Source of the DNA: Rhodococcoides corynebacterioides
Lineage (GTDB): Bacteria; Actinomycetota; Actinomycetes; Mycobacteriales; Mycobacteriaceae
Direction of reading: 5' to 3'
Length of the DNA: 64,000 bases
NCBI RefSeq assembly: GCF_019834675.1
Contig: NZ_JABUBU010000001.1
Coordinates: 868,001-932,000, forward strand
The notes under the pieces were generated by a model. That model saw only the letters and a list, made by a program, of their open reading frames with translations, searched no databases and was not told the origin of the DNA. This document shows, in pieces, positions 36,913 to 46,252 of this stretch. Position 1 is the stretch's first letter, and each line of letters opens with the position of its first letter. Both the position numbers and the translations under genes were made by a program.

Positions 36913-37713
36913 TCAGTCGCGGCGGGGGACGCCCGAGACCGTGGTCAGCAGATCGGCGACGACGGCGGCCGATTCCGGCCCCTTCGCCTGCGGAACCATG
37001 TGGTCGCAGTCGAGGTCGACGAACGTGACGTGGTCGAGGTCGGCGGCCAGCCGCTCCCGGCACTCGTCCGACAGGTACGGCGGCTGAACCCGACTCGCTC
37101 GCACCACGACGGTCGGAATCGTGGGCGGCGGCACGGCCATCGGGCGGGCCAGCTCACCCCAGGACGACACCACCGCCGCGGTACTCGTCCGCCACCGCAC
37201 CCGGCCGCCCTCGGCGTCGATCAGGTGATCCGCGAGTTCCTCGTCGAGCAGGTCGGTCGGCACGTCGTTCCACGCGCCGTGGACCTTGTCCGAGCGGGCT
37301 TCCTCGGCGTCGGTGTAGTCGTCGTGCCGCACGGTCGACTCCGCGACCTCGAGCAGTCGTTCCGGGGGCAGTTCGGCCGCCGGGTCGAGCAGCACGAGGC
37401 CCGCCACGGCCGCGGGTTCGGTGCGGGCGAGGTGCAGCGCCAAGGCGCACCCGTAGGAATGGCCGACCACCACGGCGGGACCCTCGGCGTGCGTCCGCAG
37501 GACGTCGGCGAGTCGCGCCACCTGGGCCTCGATGGACCACGGCGGCGTGTACGGGGCCCGTCCGTGCCCGATCAGGTCGGGGGCGATCACCCGTGCGGCG
37601 GGCAGATGCTCGCTCCACGAGCGCCAGCGCCGACCGTGACCGGTCATGCCGTGCACGGCGAGCACCGTCGGTCCGTCGGCCGGGCCGAACAGGTGAACGG
37701 ACGGGTCGGTCAT
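36913..37713 (-). CDS. lipV: Alpha/beta hydrolase (LipV-like)
   Basis: The nucleophile elbow VVVGHSYGCALA carries the serine, LAVHGMTGHGRRW is the oxyanion region, and CDHMVPQAKG supplies the catalytic histidine. APDLIGHGRAPY is the conserved loop after strand 4. Similarity with mycobacterial LipV (Rv3203) runs to the C-terminal LDCDHMVPQAK. Start ATG 37713 follows GAGGAG and gives 266 residues. It marks return to the mycobacterial gene order after the accessory segment and is divergent from adnA. LipV is a lipase or esterase, but the substrate here is unknown. Confidence 0.88.
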   Translation of the reverse strand: MTDPSVHLFGPADGPTVLAVHGMTGHGRRWRSWSEHLPAARVIAPDLIGHGRAPYTPPWSIEAQVARLADVLRTHAEGPAVVVGHSYGCALALHLARTEPAAVAGLVLLDPAAELPPERLLEVAESTVRHDDYTDAEEARSDKVHGAWNDVPTDLLDEELADHLIDAEGGRVRWRTSTAAVVSSWGELARPMAVPPPTIPTVVVRASRVQPPYLSDECRERLAADLDHVTFVDLDCDHMVPQAKGPESAAVVADLLTTVSGVPRRD

Positions 37714-37766
37714 CGGCGCTCCTCGCGAACGGTGGTCGTGTCGGACCCCCATGATGCAATCGGTGC

Positions 37767-40700
37767 ATGAGGGACAGGACGTCGGGTGGCCCGGCCGAGG
37801 GGCGGCTCGCCGGGGCACGGTTGGTACGCCCCCGGCCGGTGGAGCGGGTCACGCGTCGGTGGCCCGCGGACTGCGCCGCGCTGCTCGCCCCGGGAGGTGC
37901 CGGAACGCGGCGGGTGCTCGGCGGACCGGGCACCGGAAAGACGTCGCTGGTGGCGGACGTCGCGCTCGCCCGTATTCGGGACGACGGGGTCGATCCGGAA
38001 TCGGTGCTCGTGCTCACTCAGTCGCGTCGGGCCGCGATGGACATGCGGGAGCGCATCACGCAGGGGCTGTTGGAGAGCGGGGGCGCGTCGGTCCGTCGAG
38101 CCACGCGTGAGCCGCTGGTGCGCACCGTGCACTCGTACGCGTTCGCCGTGCTGCGCTTGCAGGCGTCCGCGCACGGCAATCCGCCGCCGCGCCTGCTCAC
38201 GGGCGCGGAGCAGGACTCGATCGTGCGCGAGATGCTGCAGGGCGAGGCGGCGGACGGGGGCGGTCGGTGGCCGGAGCACCTGCGTCCGGCGTTGGGACTG
38301 TCGGGGTTCGCCTCCGAGGTACGGGATCTGGTGCTGCGGGCGGCGGAGCGTGGGCTCGGTCCGGAGGACGTGGTCAAGCTCGGCCGGCGCCACTCGCGGC
38401 CCGCGTGGGTCGCCGTCGGATCGTTCGCGGCGCAGTACGAGCAGGCGATGGTGCTGCGGGGATCGGTGGGGGTCGAGACACCGGAGGCGACGTCGCCCGG
38501 CCTGGACGCGGCGGAACTGATCGGCTCGGCGTTGACCGCGTTCGCCACCGACCCCGATCTCCTGGCCCGCGAGCGGGCGCGGGTGCGGCACGTGCTGGTC
38601 GACGATGCCCAGCACCTCGATCCCCAGGCCGCCACCATGGTCCGAGCCGTCGCGGACGGGGCGCACACGGTGCTGATCGTCGGCGATCCGGACCAGGCGG
38701 TGTACTCCTTCCGCGGTGCGGACCCGGGCTTCCTGCTCGAGGACGAGGACACGCGAATCGTGTTGACGCACAACCACCGCAGCACCGCCGGGGTCGGCGC
38801 GGCCGCGTCGGTGGTCGCCGGCACGTTGCCCGGCCGCTACCACCACCGGGGGGCGTCCGGGTTCCGCGAGGAAGTGCCCGACACGGCACGTGCGGTGGCG
38901 CCCGCGCGCGTCGTCGTGTCCACCTCCGCGGCCAAGGAAGCCGCGGTGGTGGCGGACACCCTGCGCCGCGCGCACCTCGGTGACGGCGTCGCCTGGTCCG
39001 ACATGGCCGTCGTCGTGCGGTCGGTGCCCCGGTCGGCCGCGCCGCTGCGGCGGGCTCTGCTCGCGGCGGGTGTCCCGGTGGTCACCGCGGCGACGGCCGT
39101 CCCGCTGTCCCGGCAGCGCGGCGCCGCCGCGATGCTGTCCGTCCTGCGCGCCGTGGCGGCGGGGCGGGCGGCGGACCCGGCTCGGGCGGCGGAGTTCACC
39201 ACCGACGACGCCATCGCCCTGCTGGAAGGCCCGATCGGTGGCGCGGACCCTTTGTCGCTGCGCCGCGTGCGCCGCGGTCTGCGCCGCGCCGAGGTCGCGC
39301 GCGGCGGGGACCGGGACTCCGCGGTTCTGGTGCGGGCGGCCGTGCTCGGTGACGACGTCGACGCCCTGGTCGAGTCGCTGACCGATGTCGAGGTCGCGCC
39401 CCTGCGCCGGGTGCGGACGGTGGTCCGTGCCGCCGTCGCTGCGGTCGGACCGGACGGACGCCGGGTGGAGGACGCCCTGTGGGCCGGCTGGACCGCCACG
39501 AAGCTCGAGCGGCGCTGGGTCGCCGCCTCGGCGCGGGGCGGCCCGCTCGGGGCCCAGGCCGACCGTGATCTTGACAGCGTGGTCGCCCTGTTCGACACCG
39601 CCGCGTCCTACGTCGATTCGCTGCCGCGCGGCACCCTGAGCGGGTTCGTCGATCACGTGCTCGACCAGGAGATCCCGGCCACCGAGGGGCGGCGGGCCAC
39701 CGTCGCGCCCGACGCCGTGCAGATCGTCAGCGCGCACGCCGCCACCGGTCGCGAGTGGGCCGTCGTCGCCGTGGCGGGCGTGCAGGACGGGTTGTGGCCG
39801 GCGCTGCGACCCCGCGGGTCGTTGCTCGGCGTCGAGGATCTGATCGACCTCACCGCGGGCGTGTCCACGGCGTCGGGCGAGGTCGACCGCCACCTGTCGC
39901 GGACCGCGCCGCTGCTGGCCGAGGAACGTCGCCTGTTCCTCTCCGCCTGCTCGCGGGCGCGGGACGCGCTCCTCGTCACGGCGGTGGACTCCGTCACCGG
40001 CGGCGAGGAGACCCTCCGCTCCCGGTTCGTGGACGAGCTGATCGCGTCCGGCCGGGTGCGCATCGACGACTGCGGAGCGAGCGACGCGTCGACGGACGAC
40101 GATCGGTCGTCGGACACCCGCGTGCTCGCGTTGCCCGACCTGGTCGCCGAGCTGCGCTCCGTCGTCTGCGACCAGGCGGGGGCGGAAGCGGACCCGGCGC
40201 GGTACGCCCGCGCCGTGGACGCACTCGCCCGACTCGCCGCCGCCGGTGTCCGCGGAGCCCATCCCGACACCTGGTACGGCACCGCCGACCCGAGCACCAC
40301 CGCACCGCTGTGGGGTTCGGGCGGGGGTTCGGGCGGGGCTTCGGACAGTGCTTCGGACGGGGGTCCGGACGGGGAATCGGCCGTGTCGCTGTCCCCGTCG
40401 ACGGTCGAGGTGCTCTCCACCTGCCCACTGCGCTGGGCGCTCGAACGGCACGGCGGCCGGGACGGTGACACCGTCCACGCCGTCACCGGAAACCTGGTGC
40501 ACACCATCGTGCAGGCCGTTGCCGGGCAGGTGCCGCCGGAGGACGTGCGCCGTGAACTCGACCGCGCGTGGGAGGCGGTCGACCTCGGATCCGCGTGGTA
40601 CTCACGGCGGGAACTCGGCCGAACCGCCGCGATGATCGACACCTTCCGGGCCTGGATGCAGCGGTCGCGCGGCGACCTGACGGAAGCGGGCGTGGAGGTG

Positions 40701-41165
40701 CCCGTCGACGGGGTGCTCGAGCCGCGGTCGCCGGACGAGCCCGCGGTGCGGCTGCGGGGTCGGATCGACCGCCTCGAACGCGACCCCGACGGTCGCCCGG
40801 TGGTGGTCGACGTCAAGACGGGCAAGAACGCGGTGACCAAGGACGCGGCCGCGCAGCATCCGCAGCTCGCGACGTACCAGGTCGCGCTGGCCGCCGGGGC
40901 GGTCGAGGGCGAGCCGCCGGCCGAACCCGGCGGCGGTCGGCTCGTCTACGTCGCGCAGACCCACCGCTCCACCGGTGCGGTGGAGCGGACACAGGCGGCG
41001 CCCACCGCGGAGCAACTCGGCGAGTGGCGCGACGCCGTCGTCGCCGCGGCGGCCGCGACGCGTGGCCCGACGTTCGAGGCACGGGTCAACGACGGGTGCC
41101 GTCACTGCCCGGTGGTGGCGTCCTGCCCCGCACAGGATCGAGGACGACAGGTGACCGAAGGATGA
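37767..41165 (+). CDS. adnA: Helicase-nuclease subunit AdnA
   Basis: AdnA pairs with AdnB in the mycobacterial-type enzyme that unwinds and resects DNA ends. The UvrD-like motor has Walker A GGPGTGKTS (about residues 52-60), VLVDDAQHLDPQAATM (motif II with DDAQ rather than the usual DExx), and GDPDQAVYSFRGADPG. A C-terminal RecB-type nuclease shows LSTCPLRWALERHG, VVDVKTGKNAVTKD and CRHCPVVASC, whose four cysteines fit an AddB-like [4Fe-4S] clasp. At 1132 residues it is slightly longer than usual, partly from a Gly/Ser/Asp-rich linker near residue 850. Its stop overlaps adnB (ATGA). Confidence 0.92.
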   Translation: MRDRTSGGPAEGRLAGARLVRPRPVERVTRRWPADCAALLAPGGAGTRRVLGGPGTGKTSLVADVALARIRDDGVDPESVLVLTQSRRAAMDMRERITQGLLESGGASVRRATREPLVRTVHSYAFAVLRLQASAHGNPPPRLLTGAEQDSIVREMLQGEAADGGGRWPEHLRPALGLSGFASEVRDLVLRAAERGLGPEDVVKLGRRHSRPAWVAVGSFAAQYEQAMVLRGSVGVETPEATSPGLDAAELIGSALTAFATDPDLLARERARVRHVLVDDAQHLDPQAATMVRAVADGAHTVLIVGDPDQAVYSFRGADPGFLLEDEDTRIVLTHNHRSTAGVGAAASVVAGTLPGRYHHRGASGFREEVPDTARAVAPARVVVSTSAAKEAAVVADTLRRAHLGDGVAWSDMAVVVRSVPRSAAPLRRALLAAGVPVVTAATAVPLSRQRGAAAMLSVLRAVAAGRAADPARAAEFTTDDAIALLEGPIGGADPLSLRRVRRGLRRAEVARGGDRDSAVLVRAAVLGDDVDALVESLTDVEVAPLRRVRTVVRAAVAAVGPDGRRVEDALWAGWTATKLERRWVAASARGGPLGAQADRDLDSVVALFDTAASYVDSLPRGTLSGFVDHVLDQEIPATEGRRATVAPDAVQIVSAHAATGREWAVVAVAGVQDGLWPALRPRGSLLGVEDLIDLTAGVSTASGEVDRHLSRTAPLLAEERRLFLSACSRARDALLVTAVDSVTGGEETLRSRFVDELIASGRVRIDDCGASDASTDDDRSSDTRVLALPDLVAELRSVVCDQAGAEADPARYARAVDALARLAAAGVRGAHPDTWYGTADPSTTAPLWGSGGGSGGASDSASDGGPDGESAVSLSPSTVEVLSTCPLRWALERHGGRDGDTVHAVTGNLVHTIVQAVAGQVPPEDVRRELDRAWEAVDLGSAWYSRRELGRTAAMIDTFRAWMQRSRGDLTEAGVEVPVDGVLEPRSPDEPAVRLRGRIDRLERDPDGRPVVVDVKTGKNAVTKDAAAQHPQLATYQVALAAGAVEGEPPAEPGGGRLVYVAQTHRSTGAVERTQAAPTAEQLGEWRDAVVAAAAATRGPTFEARVNDGCRHCPVVASCPAQDRGRQVTEG

Positions 41166-44100
41166 CGGGCAGCACCGAGACGGCGGAGCGGAACACCGCC
41201 ACCGTCGGTCCCGCGGACCTGGCTCGCGCGCTGGGCCTTCCGCCACCGACCGAGGAGCAGGCCGCGGTGATCGCGGCTCCGCGCGGACCGCTCCTCGTCG
41301 TCGCCGGCGCCGGAGCCGGCAAGACCGAGACCATGGCGGCGCGGGTCGTGTGGATGGTGGCCAACCGGCTCGTGCGGCCGGACGAGGTCCTGGGACTGAC
41401 CTTCACCCGTAAGGCCGCGCAACAGCTGGCACAGCGGATCCGGCAGCGCCTGTCGCGGCTCGCGGGCTCCGACCTGGTCCACCGACTCGATCCCAGCGGT
41501 GATCTCCGGCAGGACATTCTGTCCGGCGAACCCGAGGTGTCGACCTACCACTCCTACGCCGGCCGCCTGCTGGACCGGTACGGCATGGTGCTGCCGCTGG
41601 AACCGGCCACCGCACTGGTCTCCGACACCGAGCTGTGGCAGATCGCGTTCCGAGTGGTGTCGGACTGGGACGGGCACATCGACACCGACAAGGTTCCGTC
41701 GACGGTCACCCAGCAGGTGCTGGCCCTGTCGGGTCAGCTCGCGGAGCATCTGGTCGACCCCGCCCATCTGTCGACGGCCAGGGACGAGTTGGCCGACCTC
41801 GTCGTGACCCTGCCGCCGGGCCCGTCGCAACGCGACGGCGATCCCGGGAAGCCGCTGATGAAGGTGGTCGAGACGCAGGACGACCGCATCGCCCTGTTGC
41901 CGCTCGTCGAGCGGCTCCACGAGGTGCTCCGGCGGGAGGGCCGCCTGGACTTCGGACGGCAGATGTCGCTGTCGGCACGGCTCGCCGCGGACAACCCGGA
42001 CGTGGGACGCGCCGAACGCGAGCGATGCCGGTTGGTTCTGCTCGACGAGTACCAGGACACCGGGCACGCCCAGCGGGTGCTGCTGTCGTCGCTGTTCGGC
42101 GGGGCGCAGGACCCGTCGTTGTCGGTGACGGCGGTCGGTGACCCGATGCAGTCGATCTACGGATGGCGCGGGGCGTCCGCGGCCAACCTCCCGCGGTTCG
42201 TCACCGACTTTCCCTCCGCGCGGCGTCGCGGTGCGGCCGTGCTCGCGGACCGAAAGTTCCTGTCCACGAGTTGGCGCAATCCCCCCGAGGCGTTGGTGCT
42301 GGCCAACGCGGTCGCGGAGCCGCTGCGGGCGCGGGGGGTCGCGGTCGAGGAGCTGACCGCGCGGCCGGGGGCCGTCGCCGGGGACGTCCGGCTCGCGCTC
42401 ACCACGACCGCCGACGAGGAACGGGAGTGGGTCGCCGGGACCATCGCGCACGAGTACGAGGCCGCGCGGCGCCGGGACGAGCCGCCGCCGACCGCCGCGG
42501 TGCTGATCCGCCGCAACGCCGACGCCGAACCGATGGCGGAGGTGCTGCGCCGATTCGGTCTTCCCGTCGAGGTGGTCGGCCTCGGCGGGCTGCTCCGGAC
42601 GCCCGAGGTCGCCGACCTGGTCGCGATGCTGCGGATGCTGTCCGATCCGCTCGCCGGTTCCGCCGCCGTGCGGATCCTCACCGGCGCGCGCTGGCAGTTG
42701 GGGATCGCCGACCTGCGGGCGCTCGCCCGCCGGTCTCGGGCGGTCGCGGCCGGTGCCGGGTATGGGCGGACCGGCGCGGTCACCGACGTCGACGAGCTCG
42801 CGCAGGCGCTGGGCGACGTCCTGCCGGGCGAGCGTGCGGAGCAGTCCGGCCTCGTCGACGCCATCGCCGACCCGGGTGATCCGGCGCAGTACTCCGAGGC
42901 CGGGTACGACCGTATCACCGCGCTGGGCGCCGAATTGCACTCTCTGCGCGCACGTCTGGGCCAACCGCTGCCGGATCTGGTGGCCGACGTCGAACGCGTC
43001 CTCGGGCTGGGCGTCGAGGCCGGAGCGCGTACTCGGGTCACCGGGTCGTCGACCGGCGCGTCCCGCATCGCCGCCGGCCGCGAGCACCTCGACGCGTTCG
43101 CGGACGTCGTGGCCGATTTCGCCGACCAACGCACCGCGACGCTCGGCGGGCTGCTGACCTACCTCGCCGCGGCCGACGACGTCGAGGACGGGCTCGAGCC
43201 CGGTGAGGTGGACGTCGATCCGAACCGCGTGCAGATCCTCACGGTGCATGCGGCGAAGGGTCTGGAATGGGAGGTGGTCGCCGTCCCCGGTGTGTGCACC
43301 GGGGTGTTCCCCTCGACCCGCGGGCAGCCGACCTGGATGACGACGGTCGTCGAGCTGCCACCCTCGTTGCGCGGTGACCGGGTGCAGCCCGGTGACCCGG
43401 CCGACGGCGTTCCCGTGCTCGACGTGTCCGACGCCGCGCACCGCGCGGACCTCGAGGCGGCGATGGAACGGCACAAGAAGGCGATGGCGAACCGTCGCCT
43501 CGACGAGGATCGGCGGCTGTTCTACGTCGCGGTGACGCGCACCGAGCGCATGCTGCTGGTGTCCGGCCACCACTGGTCCGCCGGCTCGAGTCGGGCCAAG
43601 GGGCCGTCACCGTTCCTGACGGAGCTGAAGACCCGCGTCGAGGCCGCCGCCGAGGCGGGCACCGTCGAGCGGTGGGATCCTCCGCCCGCGGACGGCGCCG
43701 TCAATCCGTACGAGGACCACGTGGTGACCGCCCGGTGGCCGGTCGACCCGCTCGGGCCGCGTCGCCCGGCGGTGGAGGCCGGCGCCGCGGCGGTGCGCGC
43801 GGCGCTGAACGCACGGGAACTCGCCGGGCCCACCGAAGGCACCGACCCCACCGACCCCGCCGAGGGCACCGAGGGCACCGAAGGCACCGAGGGCACCGAA
43901 GGCACCGACCCCGAGGGGTGGCACCGAGACGTCGACCTGCTGCTGGCCGAGCGGGCGGGGCAGCAGTCCGCCACCACCGACGTACCGGTGCCGAACACGC
44001 TGTCGGTCAGTCAGCTGGTCGATCTGGTGGCCGATCCCGACCGGTTGGCCGGCACGCTGCGTCGGCCGGTGCCGTTCCCGCCGAATCCGCTGGCGCGTCG

Positions 44101-44611
44101 GGGCACGGCGTTCCACGCTTGGGTGGAACGGCGGTTCGGGGCGACCCGGTTGCTCGACCTCGATGAGCTGCCCGGTGCCGCGGACGGAGTCACGGGGTCG
44201 GACGCCGATCTCGAGGGTCTGCAACGCGCCTTCGACGCCTCGCCGTGGGCGTTGCGCAGTCCGGTCGAGGTGGAGGTGCCGTTCGAGACCTCCGTCGGCG
44301 GCGTCGTACTGCGTGGCCGGATGGACGCGGTGTTCGCGGACCGCGACGGGGGGTTCACGGTGGTCGACTGGAAGACCGGCGCCCAGCCCACGGCGGCCGA
44401 GGAGCGTGCGGTCGCCCTGCAGCTCGCGGCCTATCGGGTCGCGTGGTCCGAGCTGGCCGGGGTTCCCCTCGATCGGGTCCGCGCGGCGTTCCACTACGTG
44501 CGGTCGGGGACGACGGTCTCGCCGCCCGATCTGCCGGACGCCGAGGCCCTGGCCCGGCTCGTCGGGGCGGCGGCTAGCGACGCGCCGAGTACACCGACCA
44601 CGCCTGCGTGA
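41162..44611 (+). CDS. adnB: Helicase-nuclease subunit AdnB
   Basis: AdnB is the lead motor of AdnAB. Walker A VVAGAGAGKTETM is near residues 46-58, TFTRKAAQQLAQRI is motif Ia, VLLDEYQDTGHAQ is motif II, and VTAVGDPMQSIYGWRGA is motif [18 protein letters not shown] and FYVAVTRTERMLLV are motifs V-VI. The C-terminal nuclease contains GTAFHAWVERRFG and TVVDWKTGAQPT. A repetitive Gly-Thr-Glu linker separates the helicase from the nuclease. Length is 1149 residues. The 3' end overlaps the opposite-strand DoxX gene by 38 bp. Confidence 0.93.
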   Translation: MTGSTETAERNTATVGPADLARALGLPPPTEEQAAVIAAPRGPLLVVAGAGAGKTETMAARVVWMVANRLVRPDEVLGLTFTRKAAQQLAQRIRQRLSRLAGSDLVHRLDPSGDLRQDILSGEPEVSTYHSYAGRLLDRYGMVLPLEPATALVSDTELWQIAFRVVSDWDGHIDTDKVPSTVTQQVLALSGQLAEHLVDPAHLSTARDELADLVVTLPPGPSQRDGDPGKPLMKVVETQDDRIALLPLVERLHEVLRREGRLDFGRQMSLSARLAADNPDVGRAERERCRLVLLDEYQDTGHAQRVLLSSLFGGAQDPSLSVTAVGDPMQSIYGWRGASAANLPRFVTDFPSARRRGAAVLADRKFLSTSWRNPPEALVLANAVAEPLRARGVAVEELTARPGAVAGDVRLALTTTADEEREWVAGTIAHEYEAARRRDEPPPTAAVLIRRNADAEPMAEVLRRFGLPVEVVGLGGLLRTPEVADLVAMLRMLSDPLAGSAAVRILTGARWQLGIADLRALARRSRAVAAGAGYGRTGAVTDVDELAQALGDVLPGERAEQSGLVDAIADPGDPAQYSEAGYDRITALGAELHSLRARLGQPLPDLVADVERVLGLGVEAGARTRVTGSSTGASRIAAGREHLDAFADVVADFADQRTATLGGLLTYLAAADDVEDGLEPGEVDVDPNRVQILTVHAAKGLEWEVVAVPGVCTGVFPSTRGQPTWMTTVVELPPSLRGDRVQPGDPADGVPVLDVSDAAHRADLEAAMERHKKAMANRRLDEDRRLFYVAVTRTERMLLVSGHHWSAGSSRAKGPSPFLTELKTRVEAAAEAGTVERWDPPPADGAVNPYEDHVVTARWPVDPLGPRRPAVEAGAAAVRAALNARELAGPTEGTDPTDPAEGTEGTEGTEGTEGTDPEGWHRDVDLLLAERAGQQSATTDVPVPNTLSVSQLVDLVADPDRLAGTLRRPVPFPPNPLARRGTAFHAWVERRFGATRLLDLDELPGAADGVTGSDADLEGLQRAFDASPWALRSPVEVEVPFETSVGGVVLRGRMDAVFADRDGGFTVVDWKTGAQPTAAEERAVALQLAAYRVAWSELAGVPLDRVRAAFHYVRSGTTVSPPDLPDAEALARLVGAAASDAPSTPTTPA
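43862..43906 (+). repeat. 9-bp in-frame repeat in the adnB linker
   Basis: Five units of GAGGGCACC or GAAGGCACC encode consecutive Glu-Gly-Thr triplets between the helicase and nuclease domains. The repeat probably varies in copy number between strains. Confidence 0.85.
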
Positions 44612-44984
44612 CGAGGGGGATCTGCAGCGGAAGGCGCAGCAGCACACCGACTTTCTGCACGGTGGAGGTGCGGCTGCTGCGCCACCAGAGCACCGCCATG
44701 TTCACGTTCGCGGGGAACACGGCGACGAAGAACGCCGCGGCGGCCGCGCCGGAGAGTCGCCGCGTCCGCGGGGCGGCCAGTCCGGCGGCCAACGCCACCT
44801 CCGCGACGCCCGAGACGTAGGTGTAGGTCCGGGCCGACCCCGGCAGGGCGCGCGGCACCTGCGCGTCGAAGGGCGCCGGGGCCACGAAGTGCAGCACCCC
44901 GGCGCCGCCGAGCAGCACGGTGAGGCGCGCGGCGGCGGCGTCGGAACGGCGGGAGCGGGGTCGGCGGCGGGCGAGGCGGGTCAT
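44574..44984 (-). CDS. DoxX-like small membrane protein
   Basis: The 136-residue protein has about four membrane helices (near residues 20-35, 56-72, 78-95 and 111-126). Sequences HFVAPAPFDAQVPRALPG, YVSGVAEVALAAGL and FPANVNMAVLWW are typical of the DoxX/methylamine-utilisation MauE-like family. The ATG at 44984 is followed by a basic N-terminus (RLARRRPRSRR). It overlaps the adnB end tail to tail. DoxX relatives participate in thiol-redox membrane complexes in mycobacteria, but nothing here fixes a partner. Confidence 0.82.
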   Translation of the reverse strand: MTRLARRRPRSRRSDAAAARLTVLLGGAGVLHFVAPAPFDAQVPRALPGSARTYTYVSGVAEVALAAGLAAPRTRRLSGAAAAAFFVAVFPANVNMAVLWWRSSRTSTVQKVGVLLRLPLQIPLVTQAWSVYSARR

Positions 44985-45119
44985 GGGGACGAGCCTGCCA
45001 CGTCGGGCGCGGTCGAACCCCGGCTCGGGTTCCGGTCACCGGGCGGCCGGCTCGGTTACAGTCGCACCGGTCGAGGCGAGCACGCTCGACGGTGATCGAG
45101 AGGCGAGGACGACCACACG

Positions 45120-46190
45120 ATGGCGGGACGGTTGCGTAGGCGGCTGCAGAACACCAACGCCGCGCTGACCGATCGGCCGGATTTCGCGCTGGTCGGCGTG
45201 TTGCGCATCCCGGAGTTCGAGTCGAGTCCGTGGCGGGCGATTTACCGCCGCATCGTCATCGCGTTGATCGTGCTCTTCGTGGCGGCCCTGGTCGTGTACG
45301 TCGACCGCGACGGATACGCCGACAACCAGGGCGACGACCTGTCGTTCCTCGACGCTTTCTATTACACGACGGTGTCGCTGTCGACGACGGGGTACGGCGA
45401 CATCGCCCCCATCAGCCCGTCGGCGCGACTGGTCAACATCCTCGTCATCACGCCGCTGCGCGTGTTCTTCCTCATTCTGCTGGTCGGTACCACCCTGGCA
45501 GTTCTCACCGAGCGTTCGCGTCAGGCGTTCAAGATTCAGCGATGGAGGCGAAACGTGCGCAACCACACGGTGGTCGTGGGCTACGGAACCAAGGGGCGGA
45601 CGGCCGTCGACGCCATGCTGGGTGACGGGGTGTCCGCGTCCGACATCGTCGTCGTGGACACCGACCAGACCGCGCTGGACGCGGCGGCGAACGTCGGTCT
45701 GGTGACGGTGTACGGCTCCGCGACTCGCAGCGACGTCCTGCGGTTGACGGGTGCGCAGTACGCGGCGTCGATCATCGTCGCCACCAATCGCGACGACACC
45801 GCCGTGCTCGTCACGCTGACCGCCCGCGAGATCGCACCGAAGGCCAAGATCGTCGCCGCGGTGCGGGAGGCGGAGAACGTGCACCTGCTGCGTCAGTCGG
45901 GGGCCGATTCGGTGGTCGTGTCGTCCGAGACGGCCGGTCGCCTGCTCGGGATCGCCACCACCACGCCGTCGGTGGTGGAGATGATGGAGGACCTCCTGAC
46001 GCCGGAGGCCGGGTTCGCCATCGCCGAGCGCGAGGTCGAGCGCGACGAGGTGGGCGGGTCGCCGCGCCACCTCTCCGACATCGTGCTCGGCGTGGTCCGG
46101 GACGGCCGCCTGGTGCGGGTCGGCGCGCCCGAGGTGGACGCGATCGAGGCGGAGGATCGTCTGCTGTACATCCGCCGGGTGAGCAACTGA
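45120..46190 (+). CDS. Two-helix potassium channel with RCK domains
   Basis: Two membrane helices (about residues 41-60 and 103-122) flank the pore loop, whose selectivity filter is TTGYGD. The cytosolic RCK_N domain begins HTVVVGYGTKGRTAVDAM, with the acidic VVVDTDQ strand end typical of NAD-binding folds. A C-terminal RCK_C-like domain ends the 356-residue protein. It matches M. tuberculosis Rv3200c in length and position. The ATG at 45120 has only a weak purine run (GAGGACGA) well upstream. Nucleotide or cation gating is expected from the family. Confidence 0.92.
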   Translation: MAGRLRRRLQNTNAALTDRPDFALVGVLRIPEFESSPWRAIYRRIVIALIVLFVAALVVYVDRDGYADNQGDDLSFLDAFYYTTVSLSTTGYGDIAPISPSARLVNILVITPLRVFFLILLVGTTLAVLTERSRQAFKIQRWRRNVRNHTVVVGYGTKGRTAVDAMLGDGVSASDIVVVDTDQTALDAAANVGLVTVYGSATRSDVLRLTGAQYAASIIVATNRDDTAVLVTLTAREIAPKAKIVAAVREAENVHLLRQSGADSVVVSSETAGRLLGIATTTPSVVEMMEDLLTPEAGFAIAEREVERDEVGGSPRHLSDIVLGVVRDGRLVRVGAPEVDAIEAEDRLLYIRRVSN

Positions 46191-46240
46191 CCGACGGACC
46201 GTTGCCACGGCACGATCACCGGGGCGCGGCACGAGGTCGC

Positions 46241-46246
46241 TAGGGT
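46241..46246 (+). promoter_or_regulatory. -10 box TAGGGT, leaderless nudC
   Basis: TAGGGT ends six bases before the GTG at 46253, so transcription should start on the initiation codon. Confidence 0.6.
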
Positions 46247-46252
46247 CGTGAG

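Noticed and set aside
38018..44647. Long opposite-strand frames over adnA and adnB
   Set aside because: They are shadows of strong GC third-position bias and encode Arg/Gly/His-rich sequence without domains.
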